Below, in pieces: positions 1-4,618 of a DNA stretch of 7,636 nucleotides (its first letter is position 1; every line of letters starts with the position of its first letter). The translations under genes and the position numbers were made by a program. Origin of the DNA: Paracoccaceae bacterium (GTDB taxonomy: Bacteria; Pseudomonadota; Alphaproteobacteria; Rhodobacterales; Rhodobacteraceae); the NCBI GenBank assembly GCA_003250135.1, contig QKHF01000244.1:1-7636 (forward strand). The letters are read 5' to 3'. The notes under the pieces were generated by a model. That model was not told the origin of the DNA. It ran no database searches and saw only the letters and a list, made by a program, of their open reading frames with translations.

Positions 1-26
1 AAAAGCCCCGACCTGCGCCGGGGCTT
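1..26 (-). terminator. Rho-independent terminator of the 45-residue ORF
   Basis: Bases 3-10 (AAGCCCCG) pair perfectly with 19-26 (CGGGGCTT) around an 8-nt loop. Read on the minus strand, the stem ends in a run of T (bases 4-1) that continues past the window edge. It lies about 27 bases beyond the stop of the small minus-strand ORF, so it is the natural end of that transcript. The T-run cannot be fully judged because the window begins here. Confidence 0.75.
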
Positions 27-28
27 CT

Positions 29-50
29 AGATAGATCAATTGATCTGTCT
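29..50. repeat. 22-bp near-perfect palindrome
   Basis: The two 11-base arms (29-39 and 40-50) are reverse complements except for one T/G position. The core, GATCAATTGATC, is exactly self-complementary, and there is no loop. The element sits between the stop of the small minus-strand ORF and its terminator. It could be a protein-binding site or a second RNA fold. I cannot assign a function. Confidence 0.5.
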
Positions 51-52
51 AC

Positions 53-190
53 TCAGTGCCGCGCGTCGCCCTCGCGCTGCTCCGTCGCCTTCACCCGTTC
101 CGCGTCGTCGGTGGGGTGCGCCGTGCGGGCGCGAAAGGCAGCTTTGTCGGCGTCTAGGTCGATTGCGTGAGATTCGTCGCGGGTGGTCAT
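53..190 (-). CDS. hypothetical protein, 45 aa, hydrophilic
   Basis: A small ORF on the minus strand, starting at ATG 190-188 and stopping with TGA at 55-53. The start was chosen because GGAGAG (plus-strand 196-201) lies 5 bases upstream. A longer reading from base 256 would add a Cys-rich stretch with no ribosome site. The product begins MTTRDESHAIDLDADK and is rich in Asp, Glu, Arg and Ala, with no membrane segment, signal peptide, cysteine or motif I recognise. A good ribosome site and a terminator 27 bases downstream support expression. It follows tRNA-Tyr in the same direction, but a probable terminator separates them. I recognise no family. It may be a lineage-specific small protein. Confidence 0.55.
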   Translation of the reverse strand: MTTRDESHAIDLDADKAAFRARTAHPTDDAERVKATEQREGDARH

Positions 191-298
191 AGTCGCTCTC
201 CATATTCCGATTGAGTTACAGATACACCGACCCGATACGCACAAAATGGCGCACAAATTAGTGAATTCGGGAGAGGTGTCGCGGAATAGGAGGGACTG

Positions 299-320
299 AA
301 AAACGCTTTGTTTTCAGCGT
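299..320 (-). terminator. probable terminator after tRNA-Tyr
   Basis: On the minus strand, directly after the encoded CCA, bases 320-316 and 307-303 form a 5-bp stem (ACGCT/AGCGT) around an 8-nt loop, followed by five T (303-299). The stem is short, so it may be a weak terminator or partly an entry site for 3' processing. Its position right after the tRNA favours termination. Confidence 0.5.
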
Positions 321-405
321 GGTGGAGGGGGCTGGATTCGAACCAGCGTAGGGTTTCCCCGACGGATTTACAGTCCGTTGCATTTGACCGCTCTGCCACC
401 CCTCC
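320..405 (-). tRNA. tRNA-Tyr(GTA), CCA encoded
   Basis: An 86-nt minus-strand tRNA. The acceptor stem GGAGGGG (405-399) pairs with CCCCTCC (330-324), followed by discriminator A and a genomically encoded CCA (322-320). The anticodon stem ACGGA/TCCGT holds the loop CTGTAAA, giving anticodon GTA (371-369). The T arm is GCTGG-TTCGAAT-CCAGC. A long variable arm (CGGGGAAACCC region) makes it a class II tRNA, as expected for bacterial tRNA-Tyr and distinct from Ser and Leu by the anticodon. A strong promoter lies about 45-75 bases upstream. No duplicated 3' end that would suggest an integrated element is visible in the window. Confidence 0.97.
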
Positions 406-430
406 ATGGGCCGCTCTGAGCGAAGGCCGG

Positions 431-452
431 CGTCGCGCCGACGGAGCGTCGG
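431..452. repeat. overlapping dyads in the tRNA-Tyr start region
   Basis: CCGACG (438-443) and CGTCGG (447-452) form a perfect 6-bp inverted repeat with a GAG centre. It overlaps a second 5-bp dyad, CGTCG-CGC-CGACG (431-443). Both cover the predicted start site and early leader of the tRNA-Tyr transcript. They could be an RNA hairpin in the 5' leader or a protein site. In DNA this GC-rich, they could also be chance. Confidence 0.35.
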
Positions 453-479
453 AATAGTCGCCGACCGGACGGGCGTCAA
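451..479 (-). promoter_or_regulatory. sigma-70-type promoter of tRNA-Tyr
   Basis: On the minus strand, TTGACG (479-474) is followed by a 17-base spacer and TATTCC (456-451). This is a near-consensus -35 and a fair -10. The predicted start near 444 leaves a leader of about 40 nt before the tRNA 5' end, which RNase P would remove. The bases just after the -10 are GC-rich, as is usual for stable-RNA promoters under stringent control. That control is inferred, not shown. Confidence 0.7.
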
Positions 480-519
480 CCGGAATCGGGCGGAAATCCT
501 CCAATTCCGGCGCGCCGCG

Positions 520-548
520 TTGCCACCGCCTTCGCCGCGTATTATCCC
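520..548 (+). promoter_or_regulatory. weak candidate promoter for the rRNA methyltransferase
   Basis: TTGCCA (520-525) could serve as a -35. The AT-rich patch TATTAT (540-545) gives only a 14-base spacer, while TATCCC (543-548) gives 17 bases but a poor -10. This is the only AT-rich patch between the tRNA promoter and the TTG start at 598, so the promoter is probably here. The exact boxes are uncertain. Confidence 0.3.
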
Positions 549-597
549 GGCTTAAAGCTCGCGCCATCGGGCGGCGACGCGATGTTGGAGAGGCGAA

Positions 598-1401
598 TTG
601 GCCGAACGCGGGCGAAAGAAGCCGAAATGGGCGATCGAGAAGGAGCGCGCGCGCAAGGATGCGAGCGCCGACGAGGTCTGGCTGTTCGGCCTGCACGCCG
701 TCCGCGACGCCCTGTTGAACCCGGCGCGCGAAAAACATCGGCTGATTCTGACCAAGAACGCCGCCGACAGGCTGGCGGACGCCGTCGCCGCCGGCGGAAT
801 GACGCCTGAGATCGCCGACGCGCGCGCCTTTCCCGCCCCGCTCGACCCCGGCTCCGTGCATCAGGGCGCTGCGCTCTCGGCCAGACCGCTCGACTGGGGC
901 GACGTCTCCTCGCGCTGCGCCCCCGAAAAGGACGCGCCGCCGCCGATCGTCCTGCTGCTCGATCAGGTGACCGACCCGCACAATGTGGGGGCGATTCTGC
1001 GCTCGGCCGAAGTGTTCGGCGCCCGCGCGGTCATCGCCCCGCGCCGCCACGCCGCGCCGGAGACGGGCGCGCTGGCCAAGACCGCCTCGGGCGCGCTGGA
1101 GCGCCAGCCCTATCTGCGGGTTCCGAACCTCGCCCGCGCGATGGCCGCGCTGGCCGAGATGGGCTACGCTCTGATCGGTCTGGACGGCGAAGGGGACGCC
1201 GAAATCGGAGAGGTCGCGCGCGATTGCGCCGACCAACCCCTCGCCCTGGTCATGGGGGCCGAAGGACCCGGCCTGAGGCAACTGACGCGGGAGACCTGCC
1301 ACCGCCTCGCCCGCATCCCTTCGGCGGGCGAATTCGGCTCTCTGAACGTGTCCAACGCGGCGGCGGTCGCACTCTACGCCGCGCGATCAAATCGGGACTG
1401 A
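598..1401 (+). CDS. rlmB: 23S rRNA (guanosine-2'-O)-methyltransferase, SpoU/TrmH family, RlmB-like
   Basis: A 267-residue SAM-dependent 2'-O-ribose methyltransferase of the SPOUT (trefoil-knot) superfamily. In E. coli, RlmB modifies G2251 in the P loop of 23S rRNA. Residues about 28-95 form the substrate-binding domain (LFGLHAVRDALL; HQG at 88-90). Residues 117-262 are the catalytic knot, with all three family motifs: DPHNVGAILRSAE (127-139, with the conserved Asn and Arg), LVMGAEGPGLR (217-227) and PSAGEFGSLNVSNAAAV (241-257). Start: TTG at 598 with GGAGAGG (587-593) 4 bases before it. The frame opens only after a TAA at 553 and has no upstream ATG. An unrelated ATG at 582 is out of frame. 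The N-terminal 25 residues are Lys/Arg-rich, as often seen in RNA-binding proteins. A tRNA-modifying TrmH-type role cannot be excluded, but the substrate-binding domain favours RlmB. Confidence 0.9.
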   Translation: MAERGRKKPKWAIEKERARKDASADEVWLFGLHAVRDALLNPAREKHRLILTKNAADRLADAVAAGGMTPEIADARAFPAPLDPGSVHQGAALSARPLDWGDVSSRCAPEKDAPPPIVLLLDQVTDPHNVGAILRSAEVFGARAVIAPRRHAAPETGALAKTASGALERQPYLRVPNLARAMAALAEMGYALIGLDGEGDAEIGEVARDCADQPLALVMGAEGPGLRQLTRETCHRLARIPSAGEFGSLNVSNAAAVALYAARSNRD

Positions 1402-1412
1402 AACAATGCGAG

Positions 1413-1442
1413 TTGATGCAAACCTGCTTAGCCTGTTAAGAT
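1413..1442 (+). promoter_or_regulatory. candidate promoter for the YHS-domain gene
   Basis: TTGATG (1413-1418) and TAAGAT (1437-1442) are separated by 18 bases. Both hexamers match consensus at four of six or better, and they start 12 bases after the rlmB stop. This would give a 5' leader of about 45 nt before the ATG at 1496, so the YHS gene may be transcribed independently as well as by read-through. Confidence 0.45.
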
Positions 1443-1495
1443 GTCGCATGCCGGAAGGCGGAGGTCACATCCGCCACGTTCGGGAGGAACGAAAG

Positions 1496-1978
1496 ATGCT
1501 AGCCCAGTTACAGTTCCCGCTCGCAGCAGCGGCGATGCTGGCGGCCGCGCTCGCTGGCTCCGGTTTTGCGTTATTCGCTCTTGCGCCCTCGGCCCTGGCG
1601 GCCGAGCAGGTTGTTTATATTCAGGGCGGCCTCGCGCTGGGCGGCTATGACCCGGTGTCTTACCACACCGACGGAAAGCCCACCCGCGGACAACCCGAGT
1701 TTGAAACCGAGTGGATGGGCGCGCGGTGGAGATTCGCCTCGGCGGAGCACATGACCACCTTCAGGTCCGACCCCGAGCGCTACGCGCCCGCCTATGGCGG
1801 ATACTGCGCCTACGCGGTCTCGCAGGGATCGTTGCAGCCGGGCGATCCGAAGATCTGGCGCATCGTCGATGACAAGCTCTATCTGAACCTCTCGCCCTCG
1901 ACTCAGTCGAAATGGGAGGCGGACATTCCAGGCTCGCTGGCCCGCGCCGAGCAAAAATGGCCTGAATTGACCGAGTGA
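1496..1978 (+). CDS. exported YHS-domain protein, 160 aa
   Basis: A small periplasmic or secreted protein with a single YHS domain, a fold found in metal-binding and metal-transporting proteins. Its physiological role is unknown to me. Start: ATG 1496 has GGGAGG (1482-1487) 8 bases upstream. Upstream in-frame ATGs at 1406 and 1448 lack a ribosome site. Residues 1-35 are a hydrophobic Ala/Leu-rich signal sequence ending SALA, with probable cleavage after Ala35. The n-region lacks Lys/Arg, which is unusual and a mild argument for a longer N-terminus. The domain runs from about 46 to 110: LGGYDPVSYHTDGKP (48-62), then FASAEHMTTFRSDPERYAP (80-98) and GGYCAYAVSQG (101-111), with one cysteine (C104). 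The tail (IWRIVDDKLYLNLS and WEADIPGSLARAEQKWP) is typical of this exported family of about 150 residues. It follows rlmB by 94 bases with its own candidate promoter. Confidence 0.85.
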   Translation: MLAQLQFPLAAAAMLAAALAGSGFALFALAPSALAAEQVVYIQGGLALGGYDPVSYHTDGKPTRGQPEFETEWMGARWRFASAEHMTTFRSDPERYAPAYGGYCAYAVSQGSLQPGDPKIWRIVDDKLYLNLSPSTQSKWEADIPGSLARAEQKWPELTE

Positions 1979-2176
1979 TCCGCCGCTGCGCGGTTCTTCG
2001 ACCTTCAGCAATGTTTCGGATCGCGCGCCCTGCGCCGCTCACAATATCGGCGTTTCGGGCGCGAAGCCGTCCTTAACAGCGTTCAACCCGGCCTGAAGCA
2101 AGACAAAATCCCGGCATCATCACGAGTTCGAGATAATTTTGGGGTGGGGGGTTACAATTCAGCAACATTGCCCCAA

Positions 2177-2182
2177 TATACT
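2177..2182 (+). promoter_or_regulatory. -10-like box TATACT before the putative sRNA
   Basis: TATACT matches the sigma-70 -10 consensus at five of six positions and would start transcription near 2188-2190, exactly at the base of the first hairpin. No good -35 is seen at 16-18 bases. The nearest TTACAA (2152-2157) gives a 19-base spacer. An inverted repeat TTGGGG (2139-2144)/CCCCAA (2171-2176) spans the promoter area and could be an operator. Confidence 0.4.
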
Positions 2183-2188
2183 CTGACG

Positions 2189-2285
2189 GGAAGGGAGCTT
2201 TCCGGCTCTCTTCACACTCACTGTCCCTCGTTCCGACTTCGCGTCCGCCTTCGTCCCCCAAAGATGAGGCGGACGCTTTTTCTTT
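2189..2285 (+). ncRNA. putative small RNA of about 95 nt (or attenuated leader) upstream of metY
   Basis: A candidate non-coding transcript defined by structure at both ends. At the 5' end, 2190-2198 (GAAGGGAGC) pairs with 2205-2213 (GCTCTCTTC): nine pairs with one G-T, around a 6-nt loop TTTCCG. A single-stranded pyrimidine-rich linker follows (2214-2240, including GTCCCTC). The 3' end is a 10-bp terminator hairpin whose 16-nt loop carries an exposed CCCCC. A TATACT box sits just upstream. Exposed C-rich tracts are common in regulatory RNAs that pair with G-rich ribosome sites. The metY ribosome site (GAGGGG) is one potential partner, which is speculation. I do not recognise a named family. 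The alternative is a cis-acting attenuator for metY, 150 bases before its start. Confidence 0.45.
2241..2285 (+). terminator. strong Rho-independent terminator inside the gap
   Basis: GCGTCCGCCT (2241-2250) pairs perfectly over 10 bp with AGGCGGACGC (2267-2276), followed by TTTTTCTTT (2277-2285). This is one of the strongest terminators in the window and points on the plus strand. The minus strand has no T-run after the stem. It lies about 265 bases beyond the YHS stop and 150 bases before the metY start, so it probably ends a separate RNA rather than the YHS mRNA. Confidence 0.85.
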
Positions 2286-2342
2286 CCAGGCGCACGCAAT
2301 GCGGATTTTCCGCGCATTCGCCGGATCGCGCACGACTGCCCC

Positions 2343-2371
2343 GAGACATTCCCGTCGCAAGATGGCATAAA
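2343..2371 (+). promoter_or_regulatory. candidate metY promoter
   Basis: GAGACA (2343-2348) and CATAAA (2366-2371) are separated by 17 bases, and each matches consensus at four of six positions. It lies downstream of the strong terminator, so metY could be transcribed from here without crossing it. The predicted leader would be about 55 nt. Confidence 0.4.
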
Positions 2372-2433
2372 CCGCGCCGCAATGTCGGCCCCGCCAAAAC
2401 AGGGCGAGCGGCCAGGAACAGAGGGGATCATCC

Positions 2434-3726
2434 ATGACCGACGACGCGCCGAACTACGGCTTCGACACCCAGCAGGTTCACGCGGGCTATACGCCCGACC
2501 CGACCACCGGCGCCCGGCAAGTGCCGATCTATCAAACCACCGCCTACCAGTTTCAGGATGCCGACCACGCCGCGCGCCTGTTTAACCTCGAAGAACTCGG
2601 CTTCATCTACACCCGTATCGGCAACCCCACCGTCGCCGCTCTGCAGAACCGCGTCTGCGCGCTGGAGGGCGGGATCGGCGCCGTCGCGGCCTCCTCGGGC
2701 CACGCCGCGCAGATGATGGCGCTGTTCCCGCTGATGAGCCCGGGTGACAACTTCATCGCCTCCACCCGGCTCTATGGCGGCTCGGTCAACCAGTTCAACT
2801 TCGCCTTCAAGCGCTTCGGCTGGGAAGTGCGTTTCGTCGACACCGACGATCTGGACGCGGTGCGCGCCGCCTGTGACGGCCGCACCCGCGCGATCTTCAC
2901 GGAATCGATCGCCAATCCGGGCGGCTACGTCACCGATATGGAGGCGATCGCCGGCGTCGCGAAGGAAGCCGGCGTTCCCTACATCGTCGACAACACCTCG
3001 GCCTCGCCCTATCTCTGCCGGCCGTTCGAGCATGGCGCGAACATCGTCGTGCACTCGACCACGAAGTACATGTCGGGCAACGCCACCACGATGGGCGGCA
3101 TGATCGTCGATTCCGGCACATTCGACTGGGCCACGGGCGGCAAGTTCCCCGCGCTGACCACGCCTTGCGACGCCTATCACGGCCTCAACTTCCACGAGGC
3201 GACGGGCGCGATGTGCTACACCTTCTATGAGATCGCCATCTGCCTGCGCGACCTCGGCGCCTGCCAGGCGCCGATGAACGCGTTCCAGACCCTGATGGGG
3301 CTGGAAACGCTGAGCCTGCGCATGGACAAGCACGTCGCCAACGCGAAGATCGTCGCCGAGCACCTGCAGAACCACCCGGCGGTCGAATACGTCTCCTACG
3401 CCGGGCTGGCCTCCTCGCCCAGCGCTGCGAAGGCCGCCAAGTACTGCCCCAAGGGCGCCGGAGCGATCTTCACCTTCGGACTGAAGGGCGGCTACGAGGC
3501 CGGCAAAGCGGTGGTGAACAACGTCAAGCTGTTCTCTCACCTCGCCAATCTGGGCGACGCGCGCTCGCTGATCATCCACTCCGCCTCGACCACCCACCGC
3601 CAGCTGTCGGACGAGCAGCGCAAGGCGGCGGGCGCCAGCGACGAGGTCGTGCGCCTGTCGATCGGCATCGAGGATCCCAAGGACCTGATCGCCGACCTCG
3701 ATCAGGCAATCGCCGCGGCGGGCTGA
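2434..3726 (+). CDS. metY: O-acetylhomoserine sulfhydrylase (O-acetylhomoserine aminocarboxypropyltransferase), PLP enzyme
   Basis: A 430-residue cytoplasmic PLP enzyme of the Cys/Met metabolism (gamma-family) group. It is expected to make homocysteine from O-acetylhomoserine and sulfide (direct sulfhydrylation), and length and sequence fit MetY. Visible features: YTRIGNPT (59-66; Tyr59 and Arg61 bind the PLP phosphate of the neighbouring subunit in this family), SSGHAAQ (87-93), RLYGGS with Tyr114 that stacks on PLP, Asp186 in VDNTSASPYLCRP, the Schiff-base lysine Lys211 in HSTTKY, and Arg407 in VRLSIGIED. Start: ATG 2434 with GAGGGG about 7 bases upstream. Two active-site segments differ from the usual MetY pattern: DNTS where DNTF is common, and MSGNATTMGG after the lysine where GGHG is common. 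O-succinylhomoserine sulfhydrylase (MetZ) or cystathionine gamma-synthase is less likely given the 430-residue length and the FNLEELGFIYTR insert. A strong terminator follows. Confidence 0.93.
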   Translation: MTDDAPNYGFDTQQVHAGYTPDPTTGARQVPIYQTTAYQFQDADHAARLFNLEELGFIYTRIGNPTVAALQNRVCALEGGIGAVAASSGHAAQMMALFPLMSPGDNFIASTRLYGGSVNQFNFAFKRFGWEVRFVDTDDLDAVRAACDGRTRAIFTESIANPGGYVTDMEAIAGVAKEAGVPYIVDNTSASPYLCRPFEHGANIVVHSTTKYMSGNATTMGGMIVDSGTFDWATGGKFPALTTPCDAYHGLNFHEATGAMCYTFYEIAICLRDLGACQAPMNAFQTLMGLETLSLRMDKHVANAKIVAEHLQNHPAVEYVSYAGLASSPSAAKAAKYCPKGAGAIFTFGLKGGYEAGKAVVNNVKLFSHLANLGDARSLIIHSASTTHRQLSDEQRKAAGASDEVVRLSIGIEDPKDLIADLDQAIAAAG

Positions 3727-3737
3727 ACGCCATCTTC

Positions 3738-3775
3738 AAAAAAAGTGAAGCCCGGGCCATGCGCTCGGGCTTTTC
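3738..3775. terminator. bidirectional terminator between metY and tetR-like gene
   Basis: AAGCCCG (3748-3754) pairs with CGGGCTT (3766-3772) around an 11-nt loop. On the plus strand, TTTT follows for metY. On the minus strand, a run of seven A at 3738-3744 reads as seven T for the convergent TetR gene, whose stop is at 3795. One hairpin therefore serves both convergent genes. Confidence 0.85.
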
Positions 3776-3794
3776 TGTTCCGCGATGACCAGGA

Positions 3795-4412
3795 TCACTG
3801 AATCCGCGGCTCGAACAGCAGCTTGATGTAGGACCGCAGAAGCATCACCTGTTGCGACGTGATCAGCGGATCGCCGACCGCGCGCGCCATGACGATCCCG
3901 CCTTCGACGACCGAGCTCACAAAATCCGCGAGGTGCTCCAGTTCGACGTCGTCGCGCATCGGATAGACCTGGGCGATCTCCTCGAACATCCGCCGAAAAC
4001 GTGCGCGCCAGCCCAGGACCGCGCGGCGGTTTGCGTCTCGCACATCCTGATCGAACAACCGGTCCTGATACGCCGCGGTCGCCACGATGCATCCCGGGTG
4101 ACCGCCCGGCATGTCCTCGATCAGTTCCGCCAAAAGCTTCAGCCCGATCAGCGCGCCCTGCAGCGGATCGTCGCTCAGCTCCCGCGCTCGGCCCAGAAGA
4201 TCGTCGAACAGTTCTTTCTCGACCTCGATATGCCGGTCGATCAGCGCCCGGGCCAGCGCGTTCTTGTCCCTGAAATGGTAGAAGAACCCGCTTTTCGTGA
4301 TCTCGGCGTTGGCCACGATCTCTTCGATCGAGGTGGCGTCAAACCCCTTAGCCAGAACCGAGTCCTGGGCGACGTCCAGGATTCTGGCGCGCGTCTCTTC
4401 CCCCCGCGACAT
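3795..4412 (-). CDS. TetR/AcrR-family transcriptional repressor, 205 aa
   Basis: A one-component regulator acting as a DNA-binding dimer. The N-terminal TetR helix-turn-helix spans about residues 5-52 (TRARILDVAQDSVLAKGF, then SIEEIVANAEITKSGFFYHF, with the recognition helix near 38-46). The rest is the helical ligand and dimer domain. Start: ATG 4412-4410, preceded by a perfect GGAGGT (plus 4419-4424) with a 6-base spacer. An extended reading to 4583 would run through the promoter region and is rejected. The only cysteine is C108 in MPGGHPGCIVATA, at nearly the same place as the redox-sensing C106 of E. coli NemR, although a Gly-Cys here is also common in TetR proteins without redox function. 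The gene is divergent from the methyltransferase-family gene, with a dyad array adjoining its own ribosome site. This suggests autorepression and control of the neighbour. The ligand is unknown. Confidence 0.9.
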   Translation of the reverse strand: MSRGEETRARILDVAQDSVLAKGFDATSIEEIVANAEITKSGFFYHFRDKNALARALIDRHIEVEKELFDDLLGRARELSDDPLQGALIGLKLLAELIEDMPGGHPGCIVATAAYQDRLFDQDVRDANRRAVLGWRARFRRMFEEIAQVYPMRDDVELEHLADFVSSVVEGGIVMARAVGDPLITSQQVMLLRSYIKLLFEPRIQ

Positions 4413-4432
4413 GGGCCGACCTCCGAAAAACT

Positions 4433-4459
4433 GCACCGACGGTACTGCACCGCCGGTGC
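4433..4459. promoter_or_regulatory. probable TetR operator: overlapping inverted repeats
   Basis: GCACCG-C-CGGTGC (4447-4459) is a perfect 6+1+6 dyad. GCACCG-A-CGGTAC (4433-4445) is the same element with one mismatch, centred 14 bases away. The inner halves of the two also form a dyad (CGGT-ACTGC-ACCG). The four half-sites run in a row 9-35 bases upstream of the repressor's ribosome site, which suits a TetR dimer or pair of dimers and autorepression. Binding is inferred from position and symmetry only. Confidence 0.65.
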
Positions 4460-4547
4460 GGTTTTTACACCCATAACCGGGAGCGCGAAAGGGGACATGG
4501 CGCAACCAATTGATTTTATTGGAAAATAAAATCCAGAAAACCGCACC
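4455..4547. repeat. 11-bp perfect inverted repeat spanning the divergent promoter region
   Basis: GGTGCGGTTTT (4455-4465) recurs as its exact reverse complement AAAACCGCACC (4537-4547), with 71 bases between. The left copy overlaps the end of the operator dyad. The right copy lies 72 bases before the methyltransferase start, just after an AT-rich patch. The pair could be half-sites that allow repression of both divergent promoters. Eleven matching bases are unlikely, though not impossible, by chance in this interval. Confidence 0.5.
4506..4532 (+). promoter_or_regulatory. AT-rich dyad and candidate -10 for the methyltransferase gene
   Basis: CCAAT (4506-4510) and ATTGG (4518-4522) form a short dyad in the only AT-rich stretch of the divergent region. 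TAAAAT (4527-4532) matches the -10 consensus at five of six positions, but no good -35 is present 16-18 bases upstream, as would suit an activated or weak promoter. The right-hand 11-bp repeat (4537-4547) would lie across the start site, a natural repressor position. Confidence 0.35.
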
Positions 4548-4587
4548 AAGAGTCTTCTGTTTCGCGGCGCGCCGAATGTCCATCTCT

Positions 4588-4606
4588 GTCGAACCAATTT
4601 TTCGAC
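4588..4606 (+). other. hairpin just before the methyltransferase ribosome site
   Basis: GTCGAA (4588-4593) and TTCGAC (4601-4606) form a perfect 6-bp stem with the 7-nt loop CCAATTT. It ends directly at the ribosome-binding GGGGAGA (4607-4613), and the ATG is at 4619. In mRNA it would stack beside, not cover, the ribosome site, so it could stabilise the 5' end or mark a regulatory fold. Confidence 0.4.
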
Positions 4607-4618
4607 GGGGAGAACACC

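Larger units (their letters stand above)
1979..2433. other. 455-base intergenic region between the YHS gene and metY
   Basis: No convincing protein gene lies here. Short open frames on both strands lack ribosome sites and recognisable products. From left to right it contains: no clear terminator directly after the YHS stop (only a 4-bp GC stem near 1980-1993); an unannotated stretch 1995-2130; a long-loop inverted repeat TTGGGG/CCCCAA (2139-2144 and 2171-2176); a -10-like TATACT; two hairpins, of which the second is a strong terminator (to 2285); an imperfect hairpin at 2298-2318 (AATG-CGGA/TCCG-cg-CATT); and the candidate metY promoter at 2343-2371. The region is longer and more structured than the other gaps in this window. 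Confidence 0.6.

Noticed and set aside
320..405. Integrative-element attachment site at tRNA-Tyr
   Set aside because: tRNA 3' ends are common integration targets, but no integrase and no second copy of the tRNA 3' end is present in the window.
187..1302. Long minus-strand open frame of 371 codons opposite rlmB and across the tRNA
   Set aside because: It runs through the tRNA-Tyr gene and lies antisense to a protein with clear SPOUT motifs. Its product is Arg/Gly-rich with no motif, as expected from the complement of high-GC coding DNA.
2150..2180. Sigma-54 promoter on the minus strand (TGGGGC...TTGC)
   Set aside because: The GG and GC elements are one base too close for the required -24/-12 spacing, and no gene starts downstream on that strand.
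2298..2433. SAM-II or other SAM riboswitch before metY
   Set aside because: This location is a classical one for SAM-II in Alphaproteobacteria, and I looked for its pseudoknot pattern (a 5' GATTTAA-like stretch and GATAAA...GCTAAA). Only GCATAAACC near 2365 is vaguely similar, so it is not supportable by eye. An Rfam covariance scan would settle it.
2144..2437. Plus-strand 97-codon open frame over the sRNA region
   Set aside because: It crosses a strong terminator hairpin, lacks a ribosome site and ends inside the metY start. Composition is not like coding sequence.
2428..3597. Minus-strand open frame of 389 codons opposite metY
   Set aside because: Antisense shadow of an unmistakable PLP enzyme. 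The product is low-complexity and rich in Gly, Val, Arg and His, and there is no ribosome site.
4413..4583. Longer N-terminus for the TetR protein
   Set aside because: It would put the operator repeats and promoter inside the coding region. The start at 4412 has a perfect GGAGGT and matches the usual TetR length.
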